DNA of 64,000 bases from Roseofilum capinflatum BLCC-M114 (GTDB lineage: Bacteria > Cyanobacteriota > Cyanobacteriia > Cyanobacteriales > Desertifilaceae): contig NZ_JAQOSO010000055.1 of the NCBI RefSeq assembly GCF_030068505.1, positions 1 to 64,000 on the forward strand. The letters run 5' to 3'. How positions within the stretch are numbered: the first letter of the stretch is position 1; every line of letters begins with the position of its first letter. The notes below the pieces were generated by a model, which searched no databases, had not been told where the DNA came from, and worked only from the letters and a program-made list of their open reading frames with translations. This document shows, piece after piece, positions 48,966 through 57,502 of this stretch. Both the position numbers and the translations under genes were made by a program.

Positions 48966-50300
48966 TTACCACTCTTGTAGAGCGATCGCCAATCCATCTT
49001 GCAGTTTCCTAGGTACATTGGCTTGTTCACTCAGATACTGGAGTTGTTGATAAGCCCGATCGCCAAATGGTTTCAGAGCGGCGATCGCATGAAGACGCAC
49101 CGTCATCTCCTCTTGAGCTAATAACTCAATTAAACTCGCCAGAGCGCGATACTCCTTTGGAGTCGCTTCGCGATCGCATTTTAAATACCCCAAACTTAAG
49201 GCAATTTCCCCCTTAACCCTGGGGGAAAACTCCAAATTTAAGCCCTCAATCAATGCGCTCGTGACTCGTTCTCGTTGTTCTTGCGGTTGCACCTGTGCCA
49301 CCCCTTTAACGATCTCTAGGGTTATAGTTTCCGAATATCGACCACTCAGAAAACGTTCTAGCAAAGTCTCCAGGGCAAAATGAGCGACTTCTGAATCTGA
49401 ATCTAGCATCAGTCCCAATCCCTGAATGGTACTCTGTTGTAAGGGTTTAGGGGTACAGTGAGAACGAAGGATCGCAGAGAGCGCGATCGCCCCCTCCAGG
49501 GTTGCCAAACGTCCCAGAGCGATCGCCGCCTGTTTACACACTTGCAGATCGAAATCCCAGAGGCGATCGCGCAACTTCCCAACCACCTGCTCCTTCGATA
49601 CCAGACTTAGGGAATGGCGATCGCAGCGCAATCCTAACCCCACCACCGCAGCAGAGCGCACCCTTGCCATCACATGCTCCAACCCCATCATCAAAGCCGG
49701 AACCACACGGGGATCTTGAAAATAACTCAATCCCTCCAGAGCCAAAGTATACACCTGGGGATTCTCATCCGGAACCACCTTTAACAAAGCAGAAATCACC
49801 TCTGGATGGCGAATCCGAATCAGAGCGCCCACCGCCAACTCCCTCGTCATCGGATTTTCCAGTAACTCTTGCAACACCGCCAGGGCAGAATCACCAAAAC
49901 TACTGAGAATATCAGCGCCCAAAGCGCGTAATTCTTCACTCTCAGTCGTTCTTAAAACCTCTAGCAACCCTGCAATCACCACCGGTTGGTTAAACTTCTC
50001 CAAAATACTGCCCGCAAACCACCGTAATTCTTCATCCTCCTCTTCATCTGCCAAAAGTTGCAATAATGGGGCGATCGCCCTCGATCCCAACTTGGGTAAC
50101 AGCTTCGCCACATCCCACCGCATCTGAAAATCCCCAGAGCGCAAAACCCTTAACCCTAAATCCAATAGCTCTAATCGGCGATCGTCCCCTATTCCTTCTT
50201 GCCAAACCTGCACCTGATGCTGAAACTCAAGATACAACTGATCCTCTTGTTCTCCATCATGGTGGCCCTGAGACGCGATCGCCGTTTTTAACCTTTTCAT
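48966..50300 (-). CDS. HEAT-repeat protein
   Basis: This 444-aa protein is built of HEAT/PBS-lyase-like helical repeats (GSRAIAPLLQLLADEEEDEELRWFAGSILEKF and many similar). It begins with a basic segment and ends with another repeat run. Such proteins are scaffolds or, in cyanobacteria, sometimes phycobilin-lyase-like. I see no E/F-lyase-specific feature and no neighbouring phycobilisome gene, so no specific role is assigned. Confidence 0.8.
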   Translation of the reverse strand: MKRLKTAIASQGHHDGEQEDQLYLEFQHQVQVWQEGIGDDRRLELLDLGLRVLRSGDFQMRWDVAKLLPKLGSRAIAPLLQLLADEEEDEELRWFAGSILEKFNQPVVIAGLLEVLRTTESEELRALGADILSSFGDSALAVLQELLENPMTRELAVGALIRIRHPEVISALLKVVPDENPQVYTLALEGLSYFQDPRVVPALMMGLEHVMARVRSAAVVGLGLRCDRHSLSLVSKEQVVGKLRDRLWDFDLQVCKQAAIALGRLATLEGAIALSAILRSHCTPKPLQQSTIQGLGLMLDSDSEVAHFALETLLERFLSGRYSETITLEIVKGVAQVQPQEQRERVTSALIEGLNLEFSPRVKGEIALSLGYLKCDREATPKEYRALASLIELLAQEEMTVRLHAIAALKPFGDRAYQQLQYLSEQANVPRKLQDGLAIALQEW

Positions 50301-50510
50301 ATAGTACGACTCAAATATTATGTTGAATTTTTTTTAGAGTATCCAGTCACCCTAAGCAAGTTTTCTCTCGATTTTAGTAATGGAAACAACAAAAATTATA
50401 ACCCTATGAGCTTTATGCATCCAATCTATGCTTTTTTCCACCCAAGTTAGCCCTTATCGCCAAGCTAAAATGGTGTTCAAGTTTGTTATCCGTGCTAGAT
50501 CTAGACAGCC

Positions 50511-51263
50511 ATGATTCAACTCTATCCCCATCCCAAGCAGAAATCCCTGCCCACCATGTATGAGCTACCCAGCGAAAACCCGGAGGAACCTGGATTGCCT
50601 GATGAATTTCATGACTACCAACCCGATTTACTCACCCAAACTTGTCAATCTCCCTGCTACCAAGAACAAGACTATTTTATCGCCAGCGATCTCAATCTCT
50701 ACTATGACAGCAATCATCCCCTCTGGTACAAACGCCCCGATTGGTTTGTGGTGTTGGGAGCCAAGCGTAGCCGAAATCAACAAGAGTTACGCCTCAGTTA
50801 TGTGATTTGGCAAGAAGAAATCAGTCCCTTTCTGGTGATTGAGTTAGCCTCCCCAGGAACGGAAGATGAAGATTTAGGACGTACAGAGCGTGAAGAGAAA
50901 AAACCACCGACAAAATGGGAAGTTTACGAACAAATTTTACAGGTTCCCTATTATCTGATTTACGATCGCTATCAAAATCAGTTGCGGGGGTTTATCCTCA
51001 ATGCTGGCAGATACGAACCCCTGGATTTATCGGAAAAGAAGGTGTGGTTAGAAGAATTAGGTTTAGGTTTGGCACTATGGCAAGGAGAATATGAGGGAGT
51101 GGAGGGGTTATGGTTGCGTTTCTGCGATGCAGATGGCAACTGGATACCCACACCAAGCGAGCGAGCAGAACGAGAGCAGCAACGAGCAGAACGAGCGAAA
51201 TTAGAATTACAACAACTACGGGATAAACTGCGACAGCTCGATATCGATCCCGACTCCCTGTAA
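50511..51263 (+). CDS. Uma2 family putative endonuclease
   Basis: This 250-aa Uma2/DUF820 protein has the PD-(D/E)XK-like acids in YKRPDWFVVLGAKRS and SPFLVIELASPGTEDED. A C-terminal coiled coil is rich in Arg/Glu/Gln (ERAEREQQRAERAKLELQQLRDKL). Its last 61 bases recur exactly at 54904-54964, beyond the NB-ARC module, as though the module had been inserted at or after this gene's 3' end. Confidence 0.82.
   Translation: MIQLYPHPKQKSLPTMYELPSENPEEPGLPDEFHDYQPDLLTQTCQSPCYQEQDYFIASDLNLYYDSNHPLWYKRPDWFVVLGAKRSRNQQELRLSYVIWQEEISPFLVIELASPGTEDEDLGRTEREEKKPPTKWEVYEQILQVPYYLIYDRYQNQLRGFILNAGRYEPLDLSEKKVWLEELGLGLALWQGEYEGVEGLWLRFCDADGNWIPTPSERAEREQQRAERAKLELQQLRDKLRQLDIDPDSL
51203..51263. repeat. Left copy of a 61-bp perfect direct repeat
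   Basis: The 61 bases start AGAATTACAACAACTACGGG and end at the Uma2 stop codon. They are identical to 54904-54964. The two copies bracket the five-gene NB-ARC module. Confidence 0.9.
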
Positions 51264-51347
51264 TATCAAGTCGGTTGGATCGGTTAGTGTTGTTTCGTCC
51301 ATTGAATTTCGGTTAAACTTTAGACTAACAATCTAGCAATATAGAGA

Positions 51348-51725
51348 ATGACTTGTATGAGCAATGAAGCCTCTCAAAATGCCCCAACTAATATCGAAGT
51401 GCAGATGAACTTCAAAAGTTCTGTGAATAGCGCAGTAGGGAAAGCGGGGACGGTAAATGTTAATCTGAAGCAGAGTCTGGCGGATTCGGCGGCTGAAATT
51501 CAGCAGTTACTGCAATTGCTCAATCGCTCCTACCCGGAGGACTTGCCTGCGGAGACTCAGGCAGAGATTGAGGTTGCAGTGAACGGGATAGAGAAAAATC
51601 CGGCGCTCAAGGAGCGAGTAATGGCAGCGTTGAAGGCTGGAGGAGTCGAGGCGCTGAAGGAACTGACGGATAATGCTTATGTGAATATTTTCGTGGCAGC
51701 TTATGAAGGGTTCCAGAATCCATAA
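51348..51725 (+). CDS. Small NLR-associated protein with an N-terminal amyloid-like motif
   Basis: This 125-aa protein (or 122 aa from ATG 51357) begins with a short motif, IEVQMNFKSSVNSAVGKAG. That motif resembles IQMNFEGPVGTAIGK at the start of the nearby NB-ARC protein. A helical domain (SLADSAAEIQQLLQLLNRSYP...ALKERVMAALKAGGVEALKELTDN) of a type common in cyanobacteria follows. The shared motif may mediate homotypic assembly, as bacterial amyloid signalling motifs do with NLRs; this is inference. Its stop overlaps the next start (TAATG). Confidence 0.65.
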   Translation: MTCMSNEASQNAPTNIEVQMNFKSSVNSAVGKAGTVNVNLKQSLADSAAEIQQLLQLLNRSYPEDLPAETQAEIEVAVNGIEKNPALKERVMAALKAGGVEALKELTDNAYVNIFVAAYEGFQNP

Positions 51726-52024
51726 TGCCCTTTTTAGAAAAGCATGAGGTTAGACTGATGACAGTTGAATCATTTCGCTACGGTAAGGAAGAATTTGCGC
51801 GACGGGGGAATGAGATTTATCAATCTCAGGTGCGTCCTCAAGTTGAGGAAGGCAATTATGGCAAGATTGTGGCGATCGATCTGGAGACTGGAGCATTTGA
51901 ACTAGCAGAGGATACCATGACGGCTTCGGATCGATTAATGGAACGATACCCGGATGCACAAATCTGGTGCGTTCGCATTGGATACAAGGGTGTTCATCGC
52001 TTTGGAGTCGGTCGCTTACTGTAA
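51725..52024 (+). CDS. Small conserved cyanobacterial-type protein (99 aa)
   Basis: This 99-aa protein carries FRYGKEEFARRGNEIYQSQVRPQVEEGNYGKIVAIDLETGAFELAED and ends in RIGYKGVHRFGVG. Proteins like it are commonly encoded just before a retropepsin-like protease gene, as here. It may start at an internal Met (MTVESFRYG). Toxin-antitoxin-like pairing is a guess. Translation is coupled to the upstream gene through the overlapping TAATG. Confidence 0.65.
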   Translation: MPFLEKHEVRLMTVESFRYGKEEFARRGNEIYQSQVRPQVEEGNYGKIVAIDLETGAFELAEDTMTASDRLMERYPDAQIWCVRIGYKGVHRFGVGRLL

Positions 52025-52028
52025 CATT

Positions 52029-52409
52029 ATGATGCAGGGAATAGTTAATCACAATTGCGAGGCCATACTCCGGCTGGTGGTGGGTAATGTGGGTTCGCAA
52101 AGGCAAGTTATTGATGCTGTGATTGATACGGGTTTTACTGGTTTTCTAACTTTGCCTGTATCGGTGCTGACCGATCTCCAACTCAGAGCTTACAGGCGGG
52201 AAGAAGGCACTTTAGGCGACGGAAGCAGTTGTGTTTTTGATGTTTACCGTGGTTCTGTAAATTGGGATGGAGAGATTCGACAAATTGATATCAATGCCTC
52301 GGAGACTACGCCTTTGGTTGGGATGAGTCTGCTGTATGGCTATCAGATACAGCTTGATGCTGTGATTGGAGGTCGTGTTACTGTTCGTTCGTTGAGCAGT
52401 TTGAACTGA
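52029..52409 (+). CDS. Clan AA (retropepsin-like) aspartic protease
   Basis: This 126-aa single-domain protein has the aspartic protease triad in VIDAVIDTGFTGFLTLP (Asp-Thr-Gly) and a C-terminal hydrophobic-glycine segment (TPLVGMSLLYGYQIQLDAVIGG). It would function as a homodimer. It begins 5 bp after the 99-aa gene. Within an NB-ARC module it could be an effector or maturation protease (inference). Confidence 0.75.
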   Translation: MMQGIVNHNCEAILRLVVGNVGSQRQVIDAVIDTGFTGFLTLPVSVLTDLQLRAYRREEGTLGDGSSCVFDVYRGSVNWDGEIRQIDINASETTPLVGMSLLYGYQIQLDAVIGGRVTVRSLSSLN

Positions 52410-52451
52410 TGGGTAGGAAAGAGATTACTGAGGACTGGAGGTTAACCGGTT

Positions 52452-53636
52452 ATGCCGGAAGAGGAGTCTAAGCCAGAAATACAGATGAATTTCGAGGGGC
52501 CAGTGGGGACGGCCATTGGTAAGATTGTCCATCAACCCCCAAAACCCCTACCGGTAGGGGTTCCGCAGAACTTGCCACTGACGGGGGCTAGGGTGTTTGT
52601 GGGACGGGATGAAGTGATGGAGCGGTTACACGAGCAGCTCCAGAGAACGGAGCGGGTGGCGATTACTTCGGTGACGGGGATGGGGGGAATTGGCAAGACG
52701 GAGTTGGCATTACAGTATGCTCGTCGGTTTCTGGAAAAAGCTTATCCGGGGGGAGTGTGCTGGTTGGAGGGGCGCGGTGTGGATGTGGCGGTGCAGTTTT
52801 TGAGCTTTGCTAGGTCGCGGCTGGATTTGAATCCTTCGGAAGAGTGGAGTTTGAAAGAGCGGGTAGATTACTGTTGGCAGCACTGGAAGCCAGAGGGTAA
52901 GGTGCTGGTGGTGTTTGATGATGTGCAGGAGTACGAGACGATTGAGGGAGTGCTGCCGTCGGATGGACGGTTTAAGGTGTTGGTGACCACGCGCAAGCAA
53001 AAGTGGGAATCCTTTCAACGCCTAGAGTTGCAGGTGTTGACAGCAGAGGCGGCATTGGAGTTATTGGTGTCATTTGTGGGAGGGGAGCGGATAGAGCGGG
53101 AGTGGGAGACAGCGAAAGCCCTGTGTGCGGATGTGGGCTATTTACCCTTGGCGTTGGAGTTGGTGGGACGGTATTTGGCCAAGAAACGGGATTTATCGTT
53201 GCTGAAGATGCGGGAGCGGTTGGGATTAGAGCATCGCTCTTTGCAGGATAGGTCGGCGGAGATGACGGCCGAGCGGGGGGTAGCTGCGGCGTTTGAGTTG
53301 AGTTGGCAAGACTTGACAGAAGAAGAGAAGGAGTTGGGACGGTTGCTGAGTTTGTTTGCTCCAGCACCGATAACTTGGTCATGGGTAGAAACGATTCATT
53401 CGGAGGTAGATGAGGAAGATTTAGAGGACTGGCAAGCAGGCTTGGTGGAATTGAGCTTATTGCAACGGGTGGAGGAAGAGCGCTATCAACTGCATCCGTT
53501 GATGCGAGAATTTTTTCAAGTAAAACTTGTCGATCTACATGATGCTGAGTTGCCAGAAAGTATAACTCATGAGTTTGCAAAAATTGTTAAAAAAATTCAT
53601 TTAGTGCATCCCAGATACTTCATCAAAAAATGTTAG
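52452..53636 (+). CDS. NB-ARC (STAND) NTPase, short form
   Basis: This 394-aa protein has an N-terminal IQMNFEGPVGTAIGK motif, then an NB-ARC ATPase (ARVFVGRDEVMERL; Walker A GMGGIGKTELA; Walker B VLVVFDDV; LPLALELVGRYL) and a winged-helix region ending LHPLMREFF. The usual C-terminal TPR, LRR or WD sensor repeats are missing. The last 40 codons are AT-rich and unlike the GC-rich body of the gene. Its stop overlaps the ATG of the downstream 395-aa gene (ATGTTAG), so the sensor part may be supplied by that second polypeptide. Confidence 0.82.
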   Translation: MPEEESKPEIQMNFEGPVGTAIGKIVHQPPKPLPVGVPQNLPLTGARVFVGRDEVMERLHEQLQRTERVAITSVTGMGGIGKTELALQYARRFLEKAYPGGVCWLEGRGVDVAVQFLSFARSRLDLNPSEEWSLKERVDYCWQHWKPEGKVLVVFDDVQEYETIEGVLPSDGRFKVLVTTRKQKWESFQRLELQVLTAEAALELLVSFVGGERIEREWETAKALCADVGYLPLALELVGRYLAKKRDLSLLKMRERLGLEHRSLQDRSAEMTAERGVAAAFELSWQDLTEEEKELGRLLSLFAPAPITWSWVETIHSEVDEEDLEDWQAGLVELSLLQRVEEERYQLHPLMREFFQVKLVDLHDAELPESITHEFAKIVKKIHLVHPRYFIKKC

Positions 53637-54817
53637 ATTGGGATTTTGGCATACAAAATCCAGCACTTTCTGCTCTGAGAATTGGCAAACTATTTCGAGT
53701 TGCGATGCAGAGTTGGTCAATAGGAATTGGTTCTCTCAGTCAATTAGTCATTACCTTCACTAAAGATGGTGATTTCCCTAGGATAGGCACGGCTATGGTT
53801 GATGCAAAATGGACGGATGACATTACTCTAACTTCTATGGTCATTGCCTACTACTTCGGTGATAAAATGGGTGATAATGTTGTTTGTTTGCCTCCAGGAG
53901 TAAGTCAATATTTTGCAAGTAGAAATTCTAGTTATGATTCAGAACTTAGAACTCTTTTAGATGAAGGATGGAATATTAACTGTATGCCATATGAACCAAA
54001 ACCTTCTTGGGTTTGGAAGAAAAGTTTTCAAACTATTACTAAAAAACTGTCTAAATTGATAAACCAGAGATCTATTCCTGTTTCAGGAAGTTATCTTTCT
54101 TTCGAGGCAGCTTGGCATGGAGCCTTATATGTAACAGGAATACGTTACCCTGATTTTGAACCAATTCGGATAGATGAGATTGAATCTAGGTTAGATAAAC
54201 TAGAAATTTCTAAAGCTTCACCAATGATTAAATTTTGCATCAGTCAATTAGAAGATCAATTAAACAAAAGTCGTTCACAAGATGAAACTTATTTAACTCT
54301 TCCATCCACATTCAGATATTTCTGTGAAACTGATATAGTCTCTCCTGAGATTGTGCTTGAATATGTAGAAGATGTTTATCAAAAAGCAATTGATAGCTAT
54401 CAACAGTTGCTTGATACTTGGTTCAGTCATCTTCTACCAGAGTTACAACTTGCATCAATCCTACCTGCTAAAATCGTAGGTGTGGTTACACCCCCTAAAC
54501 ATAAGCGAGGCTCAGTTAGTATTAGTTGGTGTTGGGTTCCCTTGCCTAAAGGTTCTAAAAATCGTGTAGATTTTAAATTGGGCGACCAAAGGTTATTAAG
54601 GGAAGATTCCCGCTTGCCTCACTTGTCTCGGAAGATAGTGCAAGATCGCTTACATTTACGAGATTGCAGTGAGCCAATTTATCCTTATATTCATATGAGA
54701 GAAGATTCTTTAGGATGCTATCCAGTAACTAAGATGGTTTATCGGTGGTTGTGGCACGATTTAGAAAGAATTGGCTGGGTTACAGGTAACTTCAAAGATG
54801 AGTTCTCTTGGAAATAA
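53630..54817 (+). CDS. Unknown protein coupled to the NB-ARC gene
   Basis: This 395-aa protein is one I cannot assign. It is a soluble alpha/beta protein with FGIQNPALSALRIGKLFRV near the N-terminus, WVWKKSF and WHGALYVTG in the middle, and many aromatic residues at the C-terminus (YRWLWHDLERIGWV). It is AT-rich, unlike the upstream part of the NB-ARC gene. Translational coupling (overlap of 7 bp) suggests a complex with the NB-ARC protein, as effector, sensor or partner. Confidence 0.65.
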   Translation: MLDWDFGIQNPALSALRIGKLFRVAMQSWSIGIGSLSQLVITFTKDGDFPRIGTAMVDAKWTDDITLTSMVIAYYFGDKMGDNVVCLPPGVSQYFASRNSSYDSELRTLLDEGWNINCMPYEPKPSWVWKKSFQTITKKLSKLINQRSIPVSGSYLSFEAAWHGALYVTGIRYPDFEPIRIDEIESRLDKLEISKASPMIKFCISQLEDQLNKSRSQDETYLTLPSTFRYFCETDIVSPEIVLEYVEDVYQKAIDSYQQLLDTWFSHLLPELQLASILPAKIVGVVTPPKHKRGSVSISWCWVPLPKGSKNRVDFKLGDQRLLREDSRLPHLSRKIVQDRLHLRDCSEPIYPYIHMREDSLGCYPVTKMVYRWLWHDLERIGWVTGNFKDEFSWK

Positions 54818-54903
54818 CGCCACAAATGCGATCGCCTTCTCCTGAACCCTCTGCTGTCACTTTCGGCGATCGCGATCGCTAACCCTGCAAGACTTCTAGA
54901 ATG

Positions 54904-54964
54904 AGAATTACAACAACTACGGGATAAACTGCGACAGCTCGATATCGATCCCGACTCCCTGTAA
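54904..54964. repeat. Right copy of the 61-bp perfect direct repeat
   Basis: An exact copy of the Uma2 gene's 3' end (51203-51263), ending at the corresponding TAA. The rest of the gene is absent here. The surrounding 54818-55150 region has no gene. It contains HIP1 octamers, two TCCGC/GCGGACATGAA elements and a GAGCATCTTGCTCC repeat. Confidence 0.9.
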
Positions 54965-55000
54965 AATCTCTATCTTCCTCTCCTTATATCAAGTCCGGTT

Positions 55001-55135
55001 TCCGCAAGCGGACATGAAAATTTGTTAAGAAGCGGGCAAGATGCCCGCACTCCTCAAATTCTTTGATATGACTGGAGTGGGAGCATCTTGCTCCCTGGAT
55101 TTTTAATTAGGGTATTTCCGCTTCGCGGACATGAA
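55001..55135. repeat. Cluster of small palindromic elements
   Basis: Two TCCGC-GCGGACATGAA elements (55001-55018 with AA loop and 55117-55135 with TTC loop) flank a GGGCAAGATGCCC and GGGAGCATCTTGCTCCC pair. They lie between the NB-ARC module and the OmpA gene's 3' end. Confidence 0.65.
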
Positions 55136-55150
55136 TAAGCGAACTTGATA

Positions 55151-57211
55151 TTACTGGGGATAAAAAACAACAGCTCGCTTGAGCCAATCCGCTTGGTTAG
55201 GGTTGACATCGGCTGGCGGATAGGCGATCGCCTCCACCTGAAGCCGCTTGGGATCGATGCCCTGCTGAATCAGCACCTTTTGCACCGCTTCCGCCCGTTG
55301 ACGGCTCAAGGTTTGACCGTTTTCTTCTTCCTGATCGGGACTAATATGGCCGGCAATTTTCAGGTTTAATTCGGGGTAGCGTTTCAACAGCGTTACCAAG
55401 GGAATAATTTTTACTCGGATATCTGTCGTCGGTAACTGGGCGGAATTGACGGTAAAATAAATGCGAATCGGAATTTGTGGGGGTTGCACTTGCACCGTAT
55501 TAGTTACCGCTTCGACTCCGGGAATTTCCGTAAACGCTTGAGTGATGCGAGTAGCATCAGCAGCTTGAATCACCGTCCCAGTTACCGTAACTTCCCCATT
55601 GGCATACTCAGCCGAAATGGAAATACCATCTAACTGATCCAATGTTGCCTCTACCCTGGTGACCTCTGCTTGAATTTCTTCCGGTGTGGGAGGGGGGGCA
55701 ATAATTTCTACCTGATTCTCTAACTCCAAATTCGGGGCATTTTCCTCCATCACCCGTTCTACGGTTGCTTGTAAACTCGGATCGGGCAATTGTCCGGTTA
55801 ACGTCACCTCATCCCCTCTCACTTGTGCATCTAAGCGATAGGGCGCAAGGGTGGGTGAAGCCGCCAAAACTTCTGTAATTTGGCGACTTAACCGGGTTTC
55901 CCGCATCGAGCGATAGGCAAACCAGCCTAATGGCAACAGGGCGATCGCCACCACCCAAGCCAGAGCCGCCAGCCAAACCTTAGAAATACCGCCAGAGCGC
56001 AGGTTTTCCACTTTTTCCTTAAACACCAAGGTAGCCGGTACATGGGGTGCTTTTTCTCCCTCTCCAGTCCCCCCTTTAGCGGCGATTAACTCCTCAATTT
56101 GGGGACTGAGCAGTTCCATTAACTCTTCTGGTGTGCGTTGTTCCGAGGGTTCAGGTGCTGGAGGCAATCCGGCTAAGGCAGTTTCGATCTTTTCTGCAAC
56201 TAGCGCTTCTACGCGACTATCAATTTTGGCTTGCACTAATCCTTCTAACTGACTCAATAGGGCAGATTCGAGCTGTTGCATATCCGGATTTTCCGGCAGG
56301 TTGATCTGTCCCAATAATTCCCCTTGTACCTGCTCCACCCGTTGTCCAATTAAGCTCTCTAGCGTCGGTTGCAAACTTTTTACCAGCTCCGAAGAATCCG
56401 GTAATGTTTGGTTTTGCACATACTCTGATAACTTCTCAGACAATTGAGTGTTCACCTGAGCGGCGATCGCCGGTTGCAGATCCTCCACCGAAGGCAACGC
56501 AGGCTGCTCCTTGGGAGTCAGCAACCTTACCAACTCTTCCCGCGACTCTTGCAGTCGTTGCGTCATCCACTCCGTTAACTGCTGCTGTAATTGGCTTTCG
56601 AGTAGTTCCTGTTGCTGTTCTAAATAGGGTTGGAGGGCGCGTTTAAGTTGCTTTTGCAACGGCGGCACTAACTGAGGTAAAATCAGATGCACCACATCCT
56701 CCGAGTGAGTTTCAATATACTCCATCAGATCCGTCCGTAGCCAGCGATCGAACTGCTTACGGGTTCGCTCATCCGACTCTTTCAAGGACTCTTCAATCCG
56801 CTCATCAACTCCCCGCAGCAGTTCATCCAACAGCCGATCCCAATTTCCTGGAGAGAGCATCCCCTGATTCTGTTTCGGCATCAGAGGAATCAGGGTTTCG
56901 GCAATTTCCTGCTTGTTGTCTTTAATGGTGCTAGTCAAGGCTGGATGAAGCCATTGCATCAGGCTAGTGGGCGATCGCATTAAATACCGCTTCACCTCCT
57001 CCCCCACCACCGGCACTAACACCCGCGTTAACTCCTGCACATCCGGCCCTTTCTTCTGTAAGCTTGCCAATTCTTGCTTCAGCTCTTGCAATTCTTTTTG
57101 TTTGCTTTGCAACTCATAAGATTCCGGTGGGATAAGTAGATTCCGCAGTTGTGTTAAAGGATCTTCTTCAATTGACTCTTCTGTTTGTGGTTTGTTTAGA
57201 TCCTCTGCCAT
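55151..57211 (-). CDS. OmpA-type protein with BON domains and long helical N-terminus
   Basis: This 686-aa protein has a cytoplasmic, Gln/Glu/Leu-rich helical region (about 1-400) and a single transmembrane helix (WLAALAWVVAIALLPLGWFAY). Two BON-like domains (VRGDEVTLTGQLPD; YANGEVTVTGTV) and an OmpA C-terminal peptidoglycan-binding domain (RIYFTVNSAQL...LNLKIAGHISPDQEEENGQTLSRQRAEAVQ) follow. It probably links the inner membrane to peptidoglycan. It is divergent from nirA across 291 bp. Confidence 0.85.
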   Translation of the reverse strand: MAEDLNKPQTEESIEEDPLTQLRNLLIPPESYELQSKQKELQELKQELASLQKKGPDVQELTRVLVPVVGEEVKRYLMRSPTSLMQWLHPALTSTIKDNKQEIAETLIPLMPKQNQGMLSPGNWDRLLDELLRGVDERIEESLKESDERTRKQFDRWLRTDLMEYIETHSEDVVHLILPQLVPPLQKQLKRALQPYLEQQQELLESQLQQQLTEWMTQRLQESREELVRLLTPKEQPALPSVEDLQPAIAAQVNTQLSEKLSEYVQNQTLPDSSELVKSLQPTLESLIGQRVEQVQGELLGQINLPENPDMQQLESALLSQLEGLVQAKIDSRVEALVAEKIETALAGLPPAPEPSEQRTPEELMELLSPQIEELIAAKGGTGEGEKAPHVPATLVFKEKVENLRSGGISKVWLAALAWVVAIALLPLGWFAYRSMRETRLSRQITEVLAASPTLAPYRLDAQVRGDEVTLTGQLPDPSLQATVERVMEENAPNLELENQVEIIAPPPTPEEIQAEVTRVEATLDQLDGISISAEYANGEVTVTGTVIQAADATRITQAFTEIPGVEAVTNTVQVQPPQIPIRIYFTVNSAQLPTTDIRVKIIPLVTLLKRYPELNLKIAGHISPDQEEENGQTLSRQRAEAVQKVLIQQGIDPKRLQVEAIAYPPADVNPNQADWLKRAVVFYPQ

Positions 57212-57394
57212 TGATCCTAGTCCTTACTGTAATTAATGGGTTCTACAGATTCTTTGCCGTTCTTTACCAGCGCGTTTTCAGTCATTTTGCACCTTTAACC
57301 CCTATTGAATCGGGGTTTGAGACCTTCACACTTGAATTACTTATGTAAGTTTTGCACTTTTATCATACAAGAACTTCATAAAAATAAATATTTT

Positions 57395-57436
57395 GTAATT
57401 TGAAATACGAAACCTTGCGATCGATCTCCCTAACAT
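57395..57436 (+). promoter_or_regulatory. NtcA-activated promoter of nirA
   Basis: GTA-N8-TAC at 57395-57408 is an exact NtcA consensus. A -10 box TAACAT (57431-57436) follows after 22 bases. This is the canonical class II NtcA arrangement, so the nitrate genes should be induced under nitrogen limitation and repressed by ammonium. The remaining intergenic DNA shows no gene. Confidence 0.85.
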
Positions 57437-57502
57437 ACTAGCTAATTCACGGCGGAGCAGACCCAGATCAATTCTTACCGAACTTAAAGAGGTTCTTTAT
57501 CT

